In this document: in pieces, positions 7,486 to 16,946 of the stretch
How the letters are laid out: every line of letters starts with the position of its first letter
Position numbering within the stretch: position 1 is the stretch's first letter
The notes under the pieces: model-generated
Seen by the model: only the letters and a program-made list of their open reading frames with translations
Told to the model about the DNA's origin: nothing
The model's database searches: none
Made by a program: the position numbers and the translations under genes
Source: Variovorax sp. PBL-E5
GTDB lineage: Bacteria; Pseudomonadota; Gammaproteobacteria; Burkholderiales; Burkholderiaceae_C
Direction of reading: 5' to 3'
Assembly: GCF_901827185.1 (NCBI RefSeq)
Contig: NZ_LR594671.1
Location: forward strand, 62,001-126,000
DNA: 64,000 nucleotides

Positions 7486-9036
7486 TCACGCCTTCTGCTC
7501 CTGCTCGCGCAGGCGGAAGCGCTGGATCTTGCCCGTCGCCGTCTTCGGCAGCTCGTCGACGAACTCGATGAAGCGCGGGTACTTGTAGGGCGCGAGGCGC
7601 TCCTTGACGAAGGCCTTCAGTTCGTCGTCGCTCACGGTCTGGCCGGACTTCAGCACCACATAGGCCTTGGTCTTGGTCAGGCCGTCCGCGTCTTCCTTGC
7701 CGATCACCGCGGCCTCGAGCACGGCCGGATGCTGCATCAGCGTGGCCTCGACCTCGAAGGGCGAGACGTAGATGCCGCTGACCTTCAGCATGTCGTCGCT
7801 GCGGCCCGCATAGGTGTAGTAGCCGTCGGCATCGCGCGAGTACTTGTCGCCGCTCTTGGTCCAGCCGTCGCGGAAGGTCTCGCGGCTCTTCTCGGGATTG
7901 GCCCAGTACATCAGCGCGGTGCTCGGTCCCTTGATGTAGAGATCGCCGACCTCGCCGACCGCGACCGGCTTGCCGTCCTCGCCGCGCAGCTCGATCTCGT
8001 AGCCGTCGACCGGCTTGCCCGTGGTGCCGTAGCGGATGTCGCCCGGCCGGTTCGAGATGAAGATGTGCAGCATCTCGGTGGAGCCGATGCCGTCAACGAT
8101 CTCGCAGCCGAAGTGCTGCTTGAATCGCTGCGCGATCTCGCCCGGCAGCGCCTCGCCGGCCGAGGAGCACATGCGCAGCGACACCGCCTCGCGCGCCGGC
8201 AGCGCGGGCGAGGCGAGCATGCCCGCGAAGCCGGTCGGTGCGCCGAAGAAAACCGTCGGCTTGTGCGTGCCGGTCCAGCGCTTGAAGGTCGCATCGGGCG
8301 TGGGGCGTTCGGCCATCAGCAACACGGTCGCGCCGACCGAGAGCGGAAAGGTCAGCGCATTGCCCAGACCGTACGCGAAATACATCTTGGCCGCGGAGAA
8401 ACAGACATCGTCCTCGGTCAGCGCGAGCACGGGTTTGCCGTAGAGCTCGGCCGTCCACCATGGGTTGGCATGCGTGTGCACCGTGCCCTTGGGCTTGCCG
8501 GTCGAGCCCGACGAATAGAGCCAGAACGCATGGTCCTGCGGCGTCGTGGCCGCGGGCGCGGGCAGCGGCGCGTGCGCGGCGATCGCGGCGTCGATGCCCT
8601 GCGCGCCCTCGGGCAGTGCGCCCGCGGGCTGCGAGACGAAGAGGGCGCGCACGGCGTTCGGCGCCTTGCCCATCGCGTCCTGCAGCACCGGCAGCAAGGC
8701 GCCCGACACCAGCGCGGCCTTCGCGCCGCTGTGGTCGAGCATGTAGGCGTAGTCATCCGCCGTGAGCAGCGTGTTGACCGCGACCGGCACCACGCCCGCA
8801 TACAGGCAACCGAGGAAGCTCACGGGCCAGTCGGCGTTGTCGAGCATCAGCAGCAGCACGCGGTCCTCGCGTTGCACGCCCGCGGCGAGCAGCGCCGCGG
8901 CGAGCCGGCGCGCGCGGTCCTCGAGCTGGCCGTAGGGCAGGGTGCCGCGGTCGTCGACGTAGGCGATCTTCTGCGCGCGGCCGCGGTTGAGAGCGAACAG
9001 ATGCTCGGCGAAGTTGAAGGAGGCAGGCAGGCTCAT
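7486..9036 (-). CDS. bclA: Benzoate-CoA ligase
   Basis: 516 residues, the usual size of benzoate-CoA ligases, which make benzoyl-CoA from benzoate, ATP and CoA in the cytosol. The adenylation signature YSSGSTGKPKG lies at residues 174-184. The swivel-domain motif PKTATGKIQRFRLR near the C terminus carries the catalytic lysine (about 503). NFAEHLFALNRGR at the N terminus and KMYFAYGLGNALTFPL are characteristic of the benzoate/2-aminobenzoate ligase group. It lies within the operon with the aldehyde dehydrogenase and shares its control region with boxR. Substitution by hydroxybenzoates or aminobenzoate cannot be excluded. Confidence 0.92.
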   Translation of the reverse strand: MSLPASFNFAEHLFALNRGRAQKIAYVDDRGTLPYGQLEDRARRLAAALLAAGVQREDRVLLLMLDNADWPVSFLGCLYAGVVPVAVNTLLTADDYAYMLDHSGAKAALVSGALLPVLQDAMGKAPNAVRALFVSQPAGALPEGAQGIDAAIAAHAPLPAPAATTPQDHAFWLYSSGSTGKPKGTVHTHANPWWTAELYGKPVLALTEDDVCFSAAKMYFAYGLGNALTFPLSVGATVLLMAERPTPDATFKRWTGTHKPTVFFGAPTGFAGMLASPALPAREAVSLRMCSSAGEALPGEIAQRFKQHFGCEIVDGIGSTEMLHIFISNRPGDIRYGTTGKPVDGYEIELRGEDGKPVAVGEVGDLYIKGPSTALMYWANPEKSRETFRDGWTKSGDKYSRDADGYYTYAGRSDDMLKVSGIYVSPFEVEATLMQHPAVLEAAVIGKEDADGLTKTKAYVVLKSGQTVSDDELKAFVKERLAPYKYPRFIEFVDELPKTATGKIQRFRLREQEQKA

Positions 9037-9055
9037 GGATCTAGCTCCGTAGTTT

Positions 9056-9148
9056 CAGGAACACCGCGGAACCGGCTTCGCCGGGCCGCAGGTGTTGCCC
9101 CCTGCAAGGGGGTTGGCGTAGCGACACGAAGTGCGCGAAGCCTGGGGG
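9056..9148 (-). repeat. Repeat family A, copy 3 (between aldehyde dehydrogenase and benzoate-CoA ligase)
   Basis: A full-length copy with hairpins CCGGC-ttc-GCCGG near 9072-9084 and CCCCC-tgcaa-GGGGG near 9098-9112. The cgacacgaagtgcgcg block and gcctggggg end directly against the stop codon of the aldehyde dehydrogenase. Compared with the other copies the stems are kept while loop bases differ, which suggests selection on RNA structure. Confidence 0.75.
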
Positions 9149-10696
9149 TCATTTCAGTTCGGCGAGCACGCCGGGGCTGGCCTGGACGGCGCTGCGCCGG
9201 TGATAGAAATCCAATGCCCGCAAGCCGCCCAGTTCGGCGCCGCCGCCCGCGCGGCCCGGGCCGCCGTGGTTGGACATTGGCATCACGTTGCCGTGGCCCG
9301 TCTGCGCCTGCGCGACCTCGGGCGTGATCACGTGCACGCGGCCATGGCTGGCCGCGAGCTGCACCGCCGCCTGGCCGAGCGCGGCATCGTCCGCGCCATA
9401 AAGTGAAGTCACGAGCGAACCCTGCCCGCGGTGCGCGATCGCGATCGCATGGTCGATATCGCGATAGGCCAGCAGCGTCGCGACCGGGCCGAACACCTCG
9501 ATGTCATGCACGTGTCCTGCCGCATCCGCATCGCGCGCACCGAGCAGCACCGGCCCGATGCAGGCGGCGATGGCCGGGTCGGCATCGACCAGCGCCTTGC
9601 CGCTGCCGTCGTGCAGCAGCTCGGCCTGCGCCTTCAACACGTCGAGTCCCTCGCGCACCGCATTCAGCTGCGCGCGGCTCACCAGCGACCCCATGCGCAC
9701 GCCTTCGTTGCGCGGATTGCCGACCGTGATGCCGGCGAGCTTGGCGCCGATCGCTTCGGCTGCCGCGTCGTAGACCGCGGCCGGTACCAGGATGCGCCGG
9801 ATCGCGGTGCACTTCTGGCCCGCCTTGACGGTCATCTCGCGCACCACTTCGCGCACCAGCAGGTTGAAGGCCTCGGAACCCACCGCCGCGTCAGGCAGCA
9901 GCAGCGCAGAGTTGAGGCTGTCGGCCTCGATGTTGACGCGCACCGAGCGCGCCGCCACCGCGGGATGCGAGCGGATCACCGCACCCGTCTCGGCCGAGCC
10001 GGTGAACGAGACCACGTCGAAGCTTTGGAGCTGGTCCATCAGCCCGTTCGAGCTGCCGCAGATCACCGACAGCGCGCCGGCCGGCAGCACGCCGGCCTCG
10101 ACCACGTCGCGCACCATGCGCTGCGTGAGCCACGCGGTGGATGTCGCGGGCTTGACGATCACCGGCACGCCCGACAGCAGCGCAGGCGCCGCCTTTTCCC
10201 AAAGTCCCCACGACGGAAAGTTGAAGGCATTGATGAACAGCGCCACGCCGCGCGTCGGCACCTGCACGTGCTGCGACATGAACACCGGCTCCTTGCCGAG
10301 CTTGACCGCATCGCCGTCGCGCAGCACGCGCATGTCGCCGAGCGCGTCGCCCCATTTCGCGTACTGGCCGAGCGTGAAGATCGCGCCGTCGATGTCGACC
10401 GCCGAATCGTTCTTCACCGTGCCCGAGTTGGCCGTGGCGATCTCGTAATAGGCGTCGCGATTGGTTTGCAGCACCTTGACGATGCCGGCGAGCAGGCCGG
10501 CGCGCTGCTTGTACGTCATCGCGCGCAATGCGCCGCCGCCGGTCTCGCGCGCGAAGCGGAAGGCTTCGGGCAGATCGAGCCCGGTCGCATCGACGCGTGC
10601 CAGTTCGGTGCCCAGCACCGGATCGAAGAGCGCGGTGCCCGCGCCGCTGCCGGCCTGCCAGCGGCCGGCGACGTGATTGGAAAGGAGTTCGGTCAT
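9149..10696 (-). CDS. boxD: 3,4-dehydroadipyl-CoA semialdehyde dehydrogenase (BoxD type)
   Basis: 515 residues from the ATG at 10696, overlapping the DUF4863 stop by ATGA. It belongs to the aldehyde dehydrogenase superfamily. The catalytic cysteine is C296 in GQKCTAIR, the general base is E257 in NIEAD, and NAFNFPSWG (about residues 156-164) shapes the cofactor site. The box pathway releases formate and a C6 semialdehyde-CoA after BoxC, and this enzyme oxidises it to 3,4-dehydroadipyl-CoA using NADP+. Assignment rests on family resemblance plus position next to boxR. The related PaaZ-type dehydrogenase domain is the main alternative. Confidence 0.88.
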   Translation of the reverse strand: MTELLSNHVAGRWQAGSGAGTALFDPVLGTELARVDATGLDLPEAFRFARETGGGALRAMTYKQRAGLLAGIVKVLQTNRDAYYEIATANSGTVKNDSAVDIDGAIFTLGQYAKWGDALGDMRVLRDGDAVKLGKEPVFMSQHVQVPTRGVALFINAFNFPSWGLWEKAAPALLSGVPVIVKPATSTAWLTQRMVRDVVEAGVLPAGALSVICGSSNGLMDQLQSFDVVSFTGSAETGAVIRSHPAVAARSVRVNIEADSLNSALLLPDAAVGSEAFNLLVREVVREMTVKAGQKCTAIRRILVPAAVYDAAAEAIGAKLAGITVGNPRNEGVRMGSLVSRAQLNAVREGLDVLKAQAELLHDGSGKALVDADPAIAACIGPVLLGARDADAAGHVHDIEVFGPVATLLAYRDIDHAIAIAHRGQGSLVTSLYGADDAALGQAAVQLAASHGRVHVITPEVAQAQTGHGNVMPMSNHGGPGRAGGGAELGGLRALDFYHRRSAVQASPGVLAELK

Positions 10697-11163
10697 GGCG
10701 TCTTCGTGAATTGGATCTGGCCTTCGGGCAGCAGATAGAGAACCAGCGCGCGCCCTTGCGCGACGGTGGGGCGATGAGAGGTGCCGGCCGCGTACACGCA
10801 CCAGCCCGCGGGCCGGCCGTCGAAAGTCGCATCGCCTTCGAGCGGCATGATCAGGTCGATCTCGCCATTCGGATGCGTGTGGTGCGGCCCCGCGATGTCC
10901 TGCATGTCGACCACGTCGACCGAGAAGCGGTGCAACGCATCCTCGGCCTTGAACACGCGGCCATAGCGGATGCCGCCGCCTTCGCGATCGCAGAGCCAGC
11001 CTTCGGCCACGCCCTCGATGCAGGCCTGCTTCAGGCTGTCGAAGGTGGCGCTGCCGGCGCCATGGGTGCTGTTGAGCCAGCGGTCGAGCGCGTCGTCGAG
11101 CGGCTGGCCGGCGATCTGTGCCGTCAGGTCGGAGAGGCGCTGATGGAAGGCTTGCTTGGACAT
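10693..11163 (-). CDS. DUF4863 cupin-type protein of the box cluster
   Basis: 156 residues from MSKQAFHQRL at 11163; earlier in-frame starts would lie inside the boxR control region. A cupin-like metal-binding signature, GPHHTHPNGEIDL, lies mid-protein, and WCVYAAGTSHRPTV supplies a second conserved block. The family (DUF4863) includes the 4-hydroxylaminobenzoate lyase PnbB, but no nitrobenzoate genes are here. It is first in the leftward operon and is translationally coupled to the aldehyde dehydrogenase, so it is probably expressed whenever benzoate is used. A detoxifying or accessory role is likely but unknown. Confidence 0.75.
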   Translation of the reverse strand: MSKQAFHQRLSDLTAQIAGQPLDDALDRWLNSTHGAGSATFDSLKQACIEGVAEGWLCDREGGGIRYGRVFKAEDALHRFSVDVVDMQDIAGPHHTHPNGEIDLIMPLEGDATFDGRPAGWCVYAAGTSHRPTVAQGRALVLYLLPEGQIQFTKTP

Positions 11164-11235
11164 GGGCTTTTCTTCGTGGGAGGGACGGTTGAACTTGCGG
11201 CAATCGACTTCGTGCAGTATCTTGCCTGTGCCCGA

Positions 11236-11274
11236 ACAATAAGCATCGACACAAAAGGTGTCAAGCAATATAGT
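11236..11274. promoter_or_regulatory. Overlapping divergent promoters between the leftward benzoate operon and boxR
   Basis: Rightward: TCGACA (11246-11251), 17 bases, TATAGT (11269-11274) for boxR. Leftward on the minus strand: TTGACA (11264-11259), 17 bases, TATTGT (11241-11236) for the DUF4863 operon. The two core promoters interlock, so polymerase can occupy only one at a time. A small inverted repeat GACAC-aaaag-GTGTC (11248-11262) lies between them. TAGTGCAT overlaps the rightward -10, and a related cgaacaataagcat covers the leftward -10. Both resemble the boxC operator region and are possible BoxR contacts. Confidence 0.6.
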
Positions 11275-11327
11275 GCATGTTTGGGGTTTACCCTGCATGA
11301 CGAACCGATGGAGAGCGAGCCAGTGTC

Positions 11328-12263
11328 ATGAATCAGAGAGCCGACGACGCGGTGTTGACCGCGCCCGCCGAGGCGGTCCCGGCGACCGAGGAAGCCAACA
11401 AGAACCCGCTGCTGGTGGCGCTGGGCGAGCGCGTGCGCAACCTGCGCGCGCGGCGCGGGCTCACGCGCAAGGCCGTCGCGCAGGCGGCCAATGTGTCGGA
11501 GCGCCATCTCGCCAACCTCGAGTACGGCATCGGCAACGCATCGATCCTGGTGCTGCAGCAGGTGGCCGGCGCGCTGCAGTGCTCGCTGGCCGAGCTGGTC
11601 GGCGACGTGACCACGATCTCGCCCGAATGGCTGCTGATCCGCGAGCTGCTCGAGAACCGCGACGAAGCCGATCTGCGCCGCGCCCGCCTGGCGCTCGGCG
11701 AGCTGCTCGGCACCGCCGGTGCCGACCCGGCGCGCAGCCGCCGCATCGCGCTCGTCGGCCTGCGCGGCGCCGGCAAGTCCACGCTCGGCCAGATGCTGGC
11801 GGACGATCTCGAAGTGCCCTTCGTCGAACTCAGCCGCGAGATCGAGAAGCTGGCCGGCTGCAGCGTGCGCGAGATCCACGACCTCTACGGCACCAACGCC
11901 TACCGCCGCTACGAACGCCGCGCCCTCGAGGAAGCGGTGCAGATCTACGCCGAGGTGGTGATCGCCACGCCCGGCGGCATCGTGTCCGACCCGGCCACCT
12001 TCAACCAGCTGCTCGCGCACTGCACCACTGTCTGGCTGCAGGCCGCGCCCGAGGAACACATGGGCCGCGTCGCCGCGCAGGGCGACACCCGACCGATGGC
12101 CGCCAGCAAGGAAGCGATGGACGACCTGCGCCGCATCCTGAGCGGCCGCGCCGCCTTCTATTCCAAGGCCGACCTCAGCGTCGACACCAGCGGCCGCGAC
12201 CTCGCGCAGAGCTTCCAGGTCCTGCGCGACACCGTGCGAGAAGCCATGCGCCGAGGCGGCTGA
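11328..12263 (+). CDS. boxR: BoxR/BzdR-type benzoyl-CoA-responsive repressor (HTH plus shikimate-kinase-like domain)
   Basis: 311 residues with the two-part BoxR/BzdR architecture. An XRE-type HTH (about 33-90, with LTRKAVAQAANVSERHLANL) is followed by a linker and a shikimate-kinase-like effector domain from about 138. That domain keeps the P-loop GLRGAGKST (144-152). In characterised members, benzoyl-CoA binds the C-terminal domain and releases the repressor from TGCA-containing operators. Here it sits between the two benzoate operons, reading toward boxC. TGCA-rich palindromes lie on both sides of the gene, so autoregulation plus control of both arms is expected. Confidence 0.95.
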   Translation: MNQRADDAVLTAPAEAVPATEEANKNPLLVALGERVRNLRARRGLTRKAVAQAANVSERHLANLEYGIGNASILVLQQVAGALQCSLAELVGDVTTISPEWLLIRELLENRDEADLRRARLALGELLGTAGADPARSRRIALVGLRGAGKSTLGQMLADDLEVPFVELSREIEKLAGCSVREIHDLYGTNAYRRYERRALEEAVQIYAEVVIATPGGIVSDPATFNQLLAHCTTVWLQAAPEEHMGRVAAQGDTRPMAASKEAMDDLRRILSGRAAFYSKADLSVDTSGRDLAQSFQVLRDTVREAMRRGG

Positions 12264-12305
12264 ACCCGGGCCGGCCCTCGACATGTAAAAAAAGTCGCGA
12301 GCGGG

Positions 12306-12334
12306 TTGACGCGCGCCAGAACATGCAGCATGAT
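12306..12334 (+). promoter_or_regulatory. Predicted boxC promoter
   Basis: TTGACG (12306-12311) and CATGAT (12329-12334) are separated by 17 bases, which places transcription start near 12341, about 58 bases before the boxC ATG. The -10 hexamer falls inside the inverted repeat described next. A repressor bound there would block polymerase. The promoter allows boxCBA to be transcribed independently of boxR. Confidence 0.55.
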
Positions 12335-12345
12335 GCATGTTCTGG
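12316..12345. promoter_or_regulatory. BoxR operator candidate upstream of boxC
   Basis: A perfect 12-bp inverted repeat, CCAGAACATGCA and TGCATGTTCTGG, with a 6-base spacer. It contains TGCA-N6-TGCA, the direct-repeat spacing described for BzdR/BoxR operators. It overlaps the boxC -10 box. A further TGCACTATTG at 12358-12367 mirrors CAATATAGTGCA at 11266-11277 upstream of boxR. Confidence 0.75.
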
Positions 12346-12398
12346 TTCACGCCGAATGCACTATTGTTCGTAATGCCCGCAGCCCAGGAGACCGCCCC

Positions 12399-14075
12399 AT
12401 GACCGAAACCACCGCCGCCACCCCCGCCCTTCGCGTCGACTACCGCACCGACCCGACCCAGTACCGCCACTGGAAGCTCAGCGTCGAGGGCGCGGTCGCC
12501 CGCCTCTCGCTCGACATCGCCGAGGACGGCGGCATCCGTCCCGGCTACAAGCTCAAGCTCAACAGCTACGACCTCGGCGTGGACATCGAGCTCTGCGACG
12601 CGCTCAACCGCGTGCGCTTCGAACACCCCGAAGTGCGCTCGGTCATCGTCACCAGCGCCAAGGACCGCATCTTCTGCTCGGGCGCCAACATCTTCATGCT
12701 CGGTGTCTCCAGCCACGCCTGGAAGGTGAACTTCTGCAAGTTCACCAACGAGACCCGCAACGGCATCGAGGATTCGTCGAAGCACTCGGGCCTCAAGTTC
12801 ATCGCCGCGGTCAACGGCGCCTGCGCCGGCGGCGGCTACGAGCTCGCGCTGGCCTGCGACGAGATCGTGCTGGTCGACGACCGCTCGTCCTCCGTCTCGC
12901 TGCCCGAAGTGCCGCTGCTCGGCGTGCTGCCCGGCACCGGCGGCCTCACCCGAGTCACCGACAAGCGCCATGTGCGCCACGACCTCGCCGACATCTTCTG
13001 CACCAGCGTCGAAGGCGTGCGCGGCCAGCGCGCAGTCGAATGGCGTCTGGTCGATGCGATCGCCAAGCCCGCGCAGTTCGGCGCCGCCGTGCAGGAGCGC
13101 GCCGCCAAGCTCGGCGAAAGCAGCCATCGGCCGGTCGACGGCAAGGGCGTGAGCCTCACGCGCCTCGAACGCGAGGACGGCCCCGACAGCCTGCGCTACG
13201 AACACGTCACGGTCGAGATCGACCGCGCCCGCCGCACCGCCACCTTCACCGTCAAGGCACCGAAGGGCGCGCAGCCCGCCGACATCGCCGCCATCGAAGC
13301 CGCGGGCGCCGCCTGGTGGCCGCTCGCCATGGTGCGCCAGCTCGACGACGCCATCCTCAACATGCGCACCAACGAACTCGACATCGGCACCTGGCTGCTC
13401 AAGACCGAAGGCGATGCGCAAGCCGTGCTCGACAGCGACAAGACCCTGCTCGCCCACAAGGACCACTGGCTGGTGCGCGAAACCATCGGCGCGCTGCGCC
13501 GCACGCTCGCGCGCCTGGACGTCTCCTCGCGCAGCCTGTTCGCGCTGATCGATTCGGGCTCGTGCTTCGCCGGCACGCTGGCCGAGATTGCCTTCGCCGC
13601 CGACCGCGCCTACATGCTCGCGCTGCCCGACGATGCGGCGCGCGCACCGAAGATCACGCTCGACGAATTCAACTTCGGCTTCTTCCCGATGGTCAACGAC
13701 CAGAGCCGCCTGCAGCGCCGCTTCTACGAAGAGAGCGCGCCGATGGAAGCCGCGCGCGCCGCGGCCGGCCGCGCACTCGATGCCGACGAGGCGCTCCAGC
13801 TCGGCCTCGTCACCATGTCGCCCGACGACATCGACTGGGACGACGAGATTCGCATCGCGATCGAAGAGCGCGCCGCCATGTCGCCCGATGCGCTCACCGG
13901 CCTCGAAGCCAACCTGCGCTTCGCGAGCCAGGAGAACATGGCGACGCGCATCTTCGGCCGCCTCACCGCATGGCAGAACTGGATCTTCAACCGCCCCAAC
14001 GCCGTCGGCGAAAAGGGCGCATTGAAGGTCTATGGCACCGGCGAAAAAGCCGGCTTCGATTTGAACCGCGTCTGA
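12399..14075 (+). CDS. boxC: 2,3-epoxybenzoyl-CoA dihydrolase BoxC
   Basis: 558 residues from the ATG at 12399, chosen because AGGAG lies eight bases upstream; an earlier frame start falls in the promoter palindrome. BoxC is an unusually long crotonase-fold enzyme that opens 2,3-epoxybenzoyl-CoA with two waters, giving 3,4-dehydroadipyl-CoA semialdehyde and formate. Crotonase motifs are visible in the first half: FCSGANIFML (92-101) and NGACAGGGYELALACDE (139-155), which form the oxyanion hole. Length and order boxC-boxB-boxA match other betaproteobacterial clusters. It is followed by boxB after a 32-base gap with AAGGA. Confidence 0.96.
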   Translation: MTETTAATPALRVDYRTDPTQYRHWKLSVEGAVARLSLDIAEDGGIRPGYKLKLNSYDLGVDIELCDALNRVRFEHPEVRSVIVTSAKDRIFCSGANIFMLGVSSHAWKVNFCKFTNETRNGIEDSSKHSGLKFIAAVNGACAGGGYELALACDEIVLVDDRSSSVSLPEVPLLGVLPGTGGLTRVTDKRHVRHDLADIFCTSVEGVRGQRAVEWRLVDAIAKPAQFGAAVQERAAKLGESSHRPVDGKGVSLTRLEREDGPDSLRYEHVTVEIDRARRTATFTVKAPKGAQPADIAAIEAAGAAWWPLAMVRQLDDAILNMRTNELDIGTWLLKTEGDAQAVLDSDKTLLAHKDHWLVRETIGALRRTLARLDVSSRSLFALIDSGSCFAGTLAEIAFAADRAYMLALPDDAARAPKITLDEFNFGFFPMVNDQSRLQRRFYEESAPMEAARAAAGRALDADEALQLGLVTMSPDDIDWDDEIRIAIEERAAMSPDALTGLEANLRFASQENMATRIFGRLTAWQNWIFNRPNAVGEKGALKVYGTGEKAGFDLNRV

Positions 14076-14107
14076 ACAACCCCGCCCGAACCACCCAAGG
14101 AACAACG

Positions 14108-15535
<1,428 letters not shown>

Positions 15536-15546
15536 GCGGTATTGGC

Positions 15547-15645
15547 TCCTTCCCCCTCTGGGGGAAGGCAGGGATGGGGGCAGCGGCGGTACCCACGAGA
15601 CACGCTGCATGCCCCCACCCAACCCTCCCCCAGAGGGGGAGGGCT
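15547..15645 (+). repeat. Repeat family B, copy 2 (between boxB and boxA)
   Basis: Outer hairpins CTTCCCCC-tct-GGGGGAAG and CCTCCCCC-aga-GGGGGAGG are perfect. The middle, about 30 bases, differs from copy 1 at 7.4 kb. It lies 11 bases after the boxB stop and ends shortly before the boxA ribosome-binding site (AGGAGAACGAT). Two copies inside two operons of the same pathway suggest a structured intercistronic RNA rather than a terminator, because boxA must be co-expressed with boxB. Confidence 0.75.
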
Positions 15646-15658
15646 TTAGGAGAACGAT

Positions 15659-16936
15659 ATGGACATGGCGGTACAAGTCAGCGTCATCAAGCAGCACCTG
15701 ATCGACCCCGAGATCTGCATCCGCTGCAACACCTGCGAGGCCACCTGCCCCGTCAACGCGATCACGCACGACGACCGCAACTATGTCGTGCGCGCCGATG
15801 TGTGCAACGGCTGCATGGCCTGCATCTCGCCGTGCCCGACGGGCTCGATCGACAACTGGCGCACCATGCCCGTGGTGCGCGCCTACTCGATCGAAGAGCA
15901 GCTCAGCTGGGACGAACTGCCCGCCGAACTCACGCCCGAGCAACTCGAAGCCGAAGGCGTTGCCGCGCCCGGTGATGCCGTGAACCCGGCGCCTGCCGCG
16001 CCGCCGCAGCCGGCCGCGGAGCCGGGCCAGGTCGTCTTCAACTCCGCACAGTACGGCGCCACCACGCCGCCGTGGTCGGCCGCGCATGCGTACACCAACC
16101 TGCATCCGCCGAAGAAGCCCACCACCGCCACCGTGGTCGGCAACTTCAACTGCACCGAGGCCGGCTTCGAGAACCAGACGCACCACATCGTGCTCGACTT
16201 CGGCAGCATGCCCTTCCCCGTGCTCGAAGGCCAGTCGATCGGCATCATCCCGCCCGGCACCGATGCCAACGGCAAGGCGCACTTCGCGCGCCAGTACTCC
16301 ATCGCCAGCCCGCGCAACGGCGAGCGGCCGGGCTACAACAACATCTCGCTCACGGTGAAGCGCGTCACTGAAGACCACCAGGGCAAGCCCGTGCGCGGCG
16401 TTGCGAGCAACTACGTGTGCGACCTCAAGGTCGGCGACAAGGTGCAGGTGGTCGGGCCCTTCGGCGCGTCCTTCCTGATGCCCAATCATCCCAAGTCGCA
16501 CATCGTGATGATCTGCACCGGCACCGGCAGCGCGCCCATGCGCGCGATGACCGAATGGCGCCGGCGCCTGCGCAAGAGCGGCAAGTTCGAAAGCGGCAAG
16601 CTGCTGCTCTTCTTCGGCGCACGCACGCAGCAGGAGCTGCCGTACTTCGGTCCGCTGCAGACGCTGCCCAAGGATTTCATCGACATCAACTTCGCCTTCT
16701 CACGCACGCCCGGCCAGCCCAAGCGCTACGTGCAGGACGTGATGCGCGAACGCGCTGCCGACCTCGCCGCGCTGCTGAAGGACGGCCAGAGCCACTTCTA
16801 CGTGTGCGGCCTGAAGAGCATGGAAGAAGGCGTGGTGCTCGCGCTGCGCGATGTGGCCGTCGAAGCGGGTCTCGACTGGGACACGGTCGGCGAAGCGCTG
16901 AAGCGCGAAGGCCGCATGCACCTCGAAACCTATTGA
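15659..16936 (+). CDS. boxA: Benzoyl-CoA epoxidase reductase subunit BoxA
   Basis: 425 residues. An N-terminal bacterial ferredoxin domain carries two [4Fe-4S] motifs, [12 protein letters not shown] (about 20-31) and [12 protein letters not shown] (about 50-61). A proline/alanine-rich linker (about 105-125) leads to a ferredoxin-NADP reductase-type domain with the FAD motif RQYSIASPR and the NADPH-site motif [13 protein letters not shown]. It passes electrons from NADPH to BoxB. AGGAGA precedes the ATG. An in-frame second ATG two codons later is also possible. Confidence 0.96.
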   Translation: MDMAVQVSVIKQHLIDPEICIRCNTCEATCPVNAITHDDRNYVVRADVCNGCMACISPCPTGSIDNWRTMPVVRAYSIEEQLSWDELPAELTPEQLEAEGVAAPGDAVNPAPAAPPQPAAEPGQVVFNSAQYGATTPPWSAAHAYTNLHPPKKPTTATVVGNFNCTEAGFENQTHHIVLDFGSMPFPVLEGQSIGIIPPGTDANGKAHFARQYSIASPRNGERPGYNNISLTVKRVTEDHQGKPVRGVASNYVCDLKVGDKVQVVGPFGASFLMPNHPKSHIVMICTGTGSAPMRAMTEWRRRLRKSGKFESGKLLLFFGARTQQELPYFGPLQTLPKDFIDINFAFSRTPGQPKRYVQDVMRERAADLAALLKDGQSHFYVCGLKSMEEGVVLALRDVAVEAGLDWDTVGEALKREGRMHLETY

Positions 16937-16946
16937 GCCGCAGTCC

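Noticed and set aside
9501..10738. Plus-strand frames opposite the aldehyde dehydrogenase
   Set aside because: Low-complexity shadow frames; the minus-strand protein has catalytic Cys and Glu in place.
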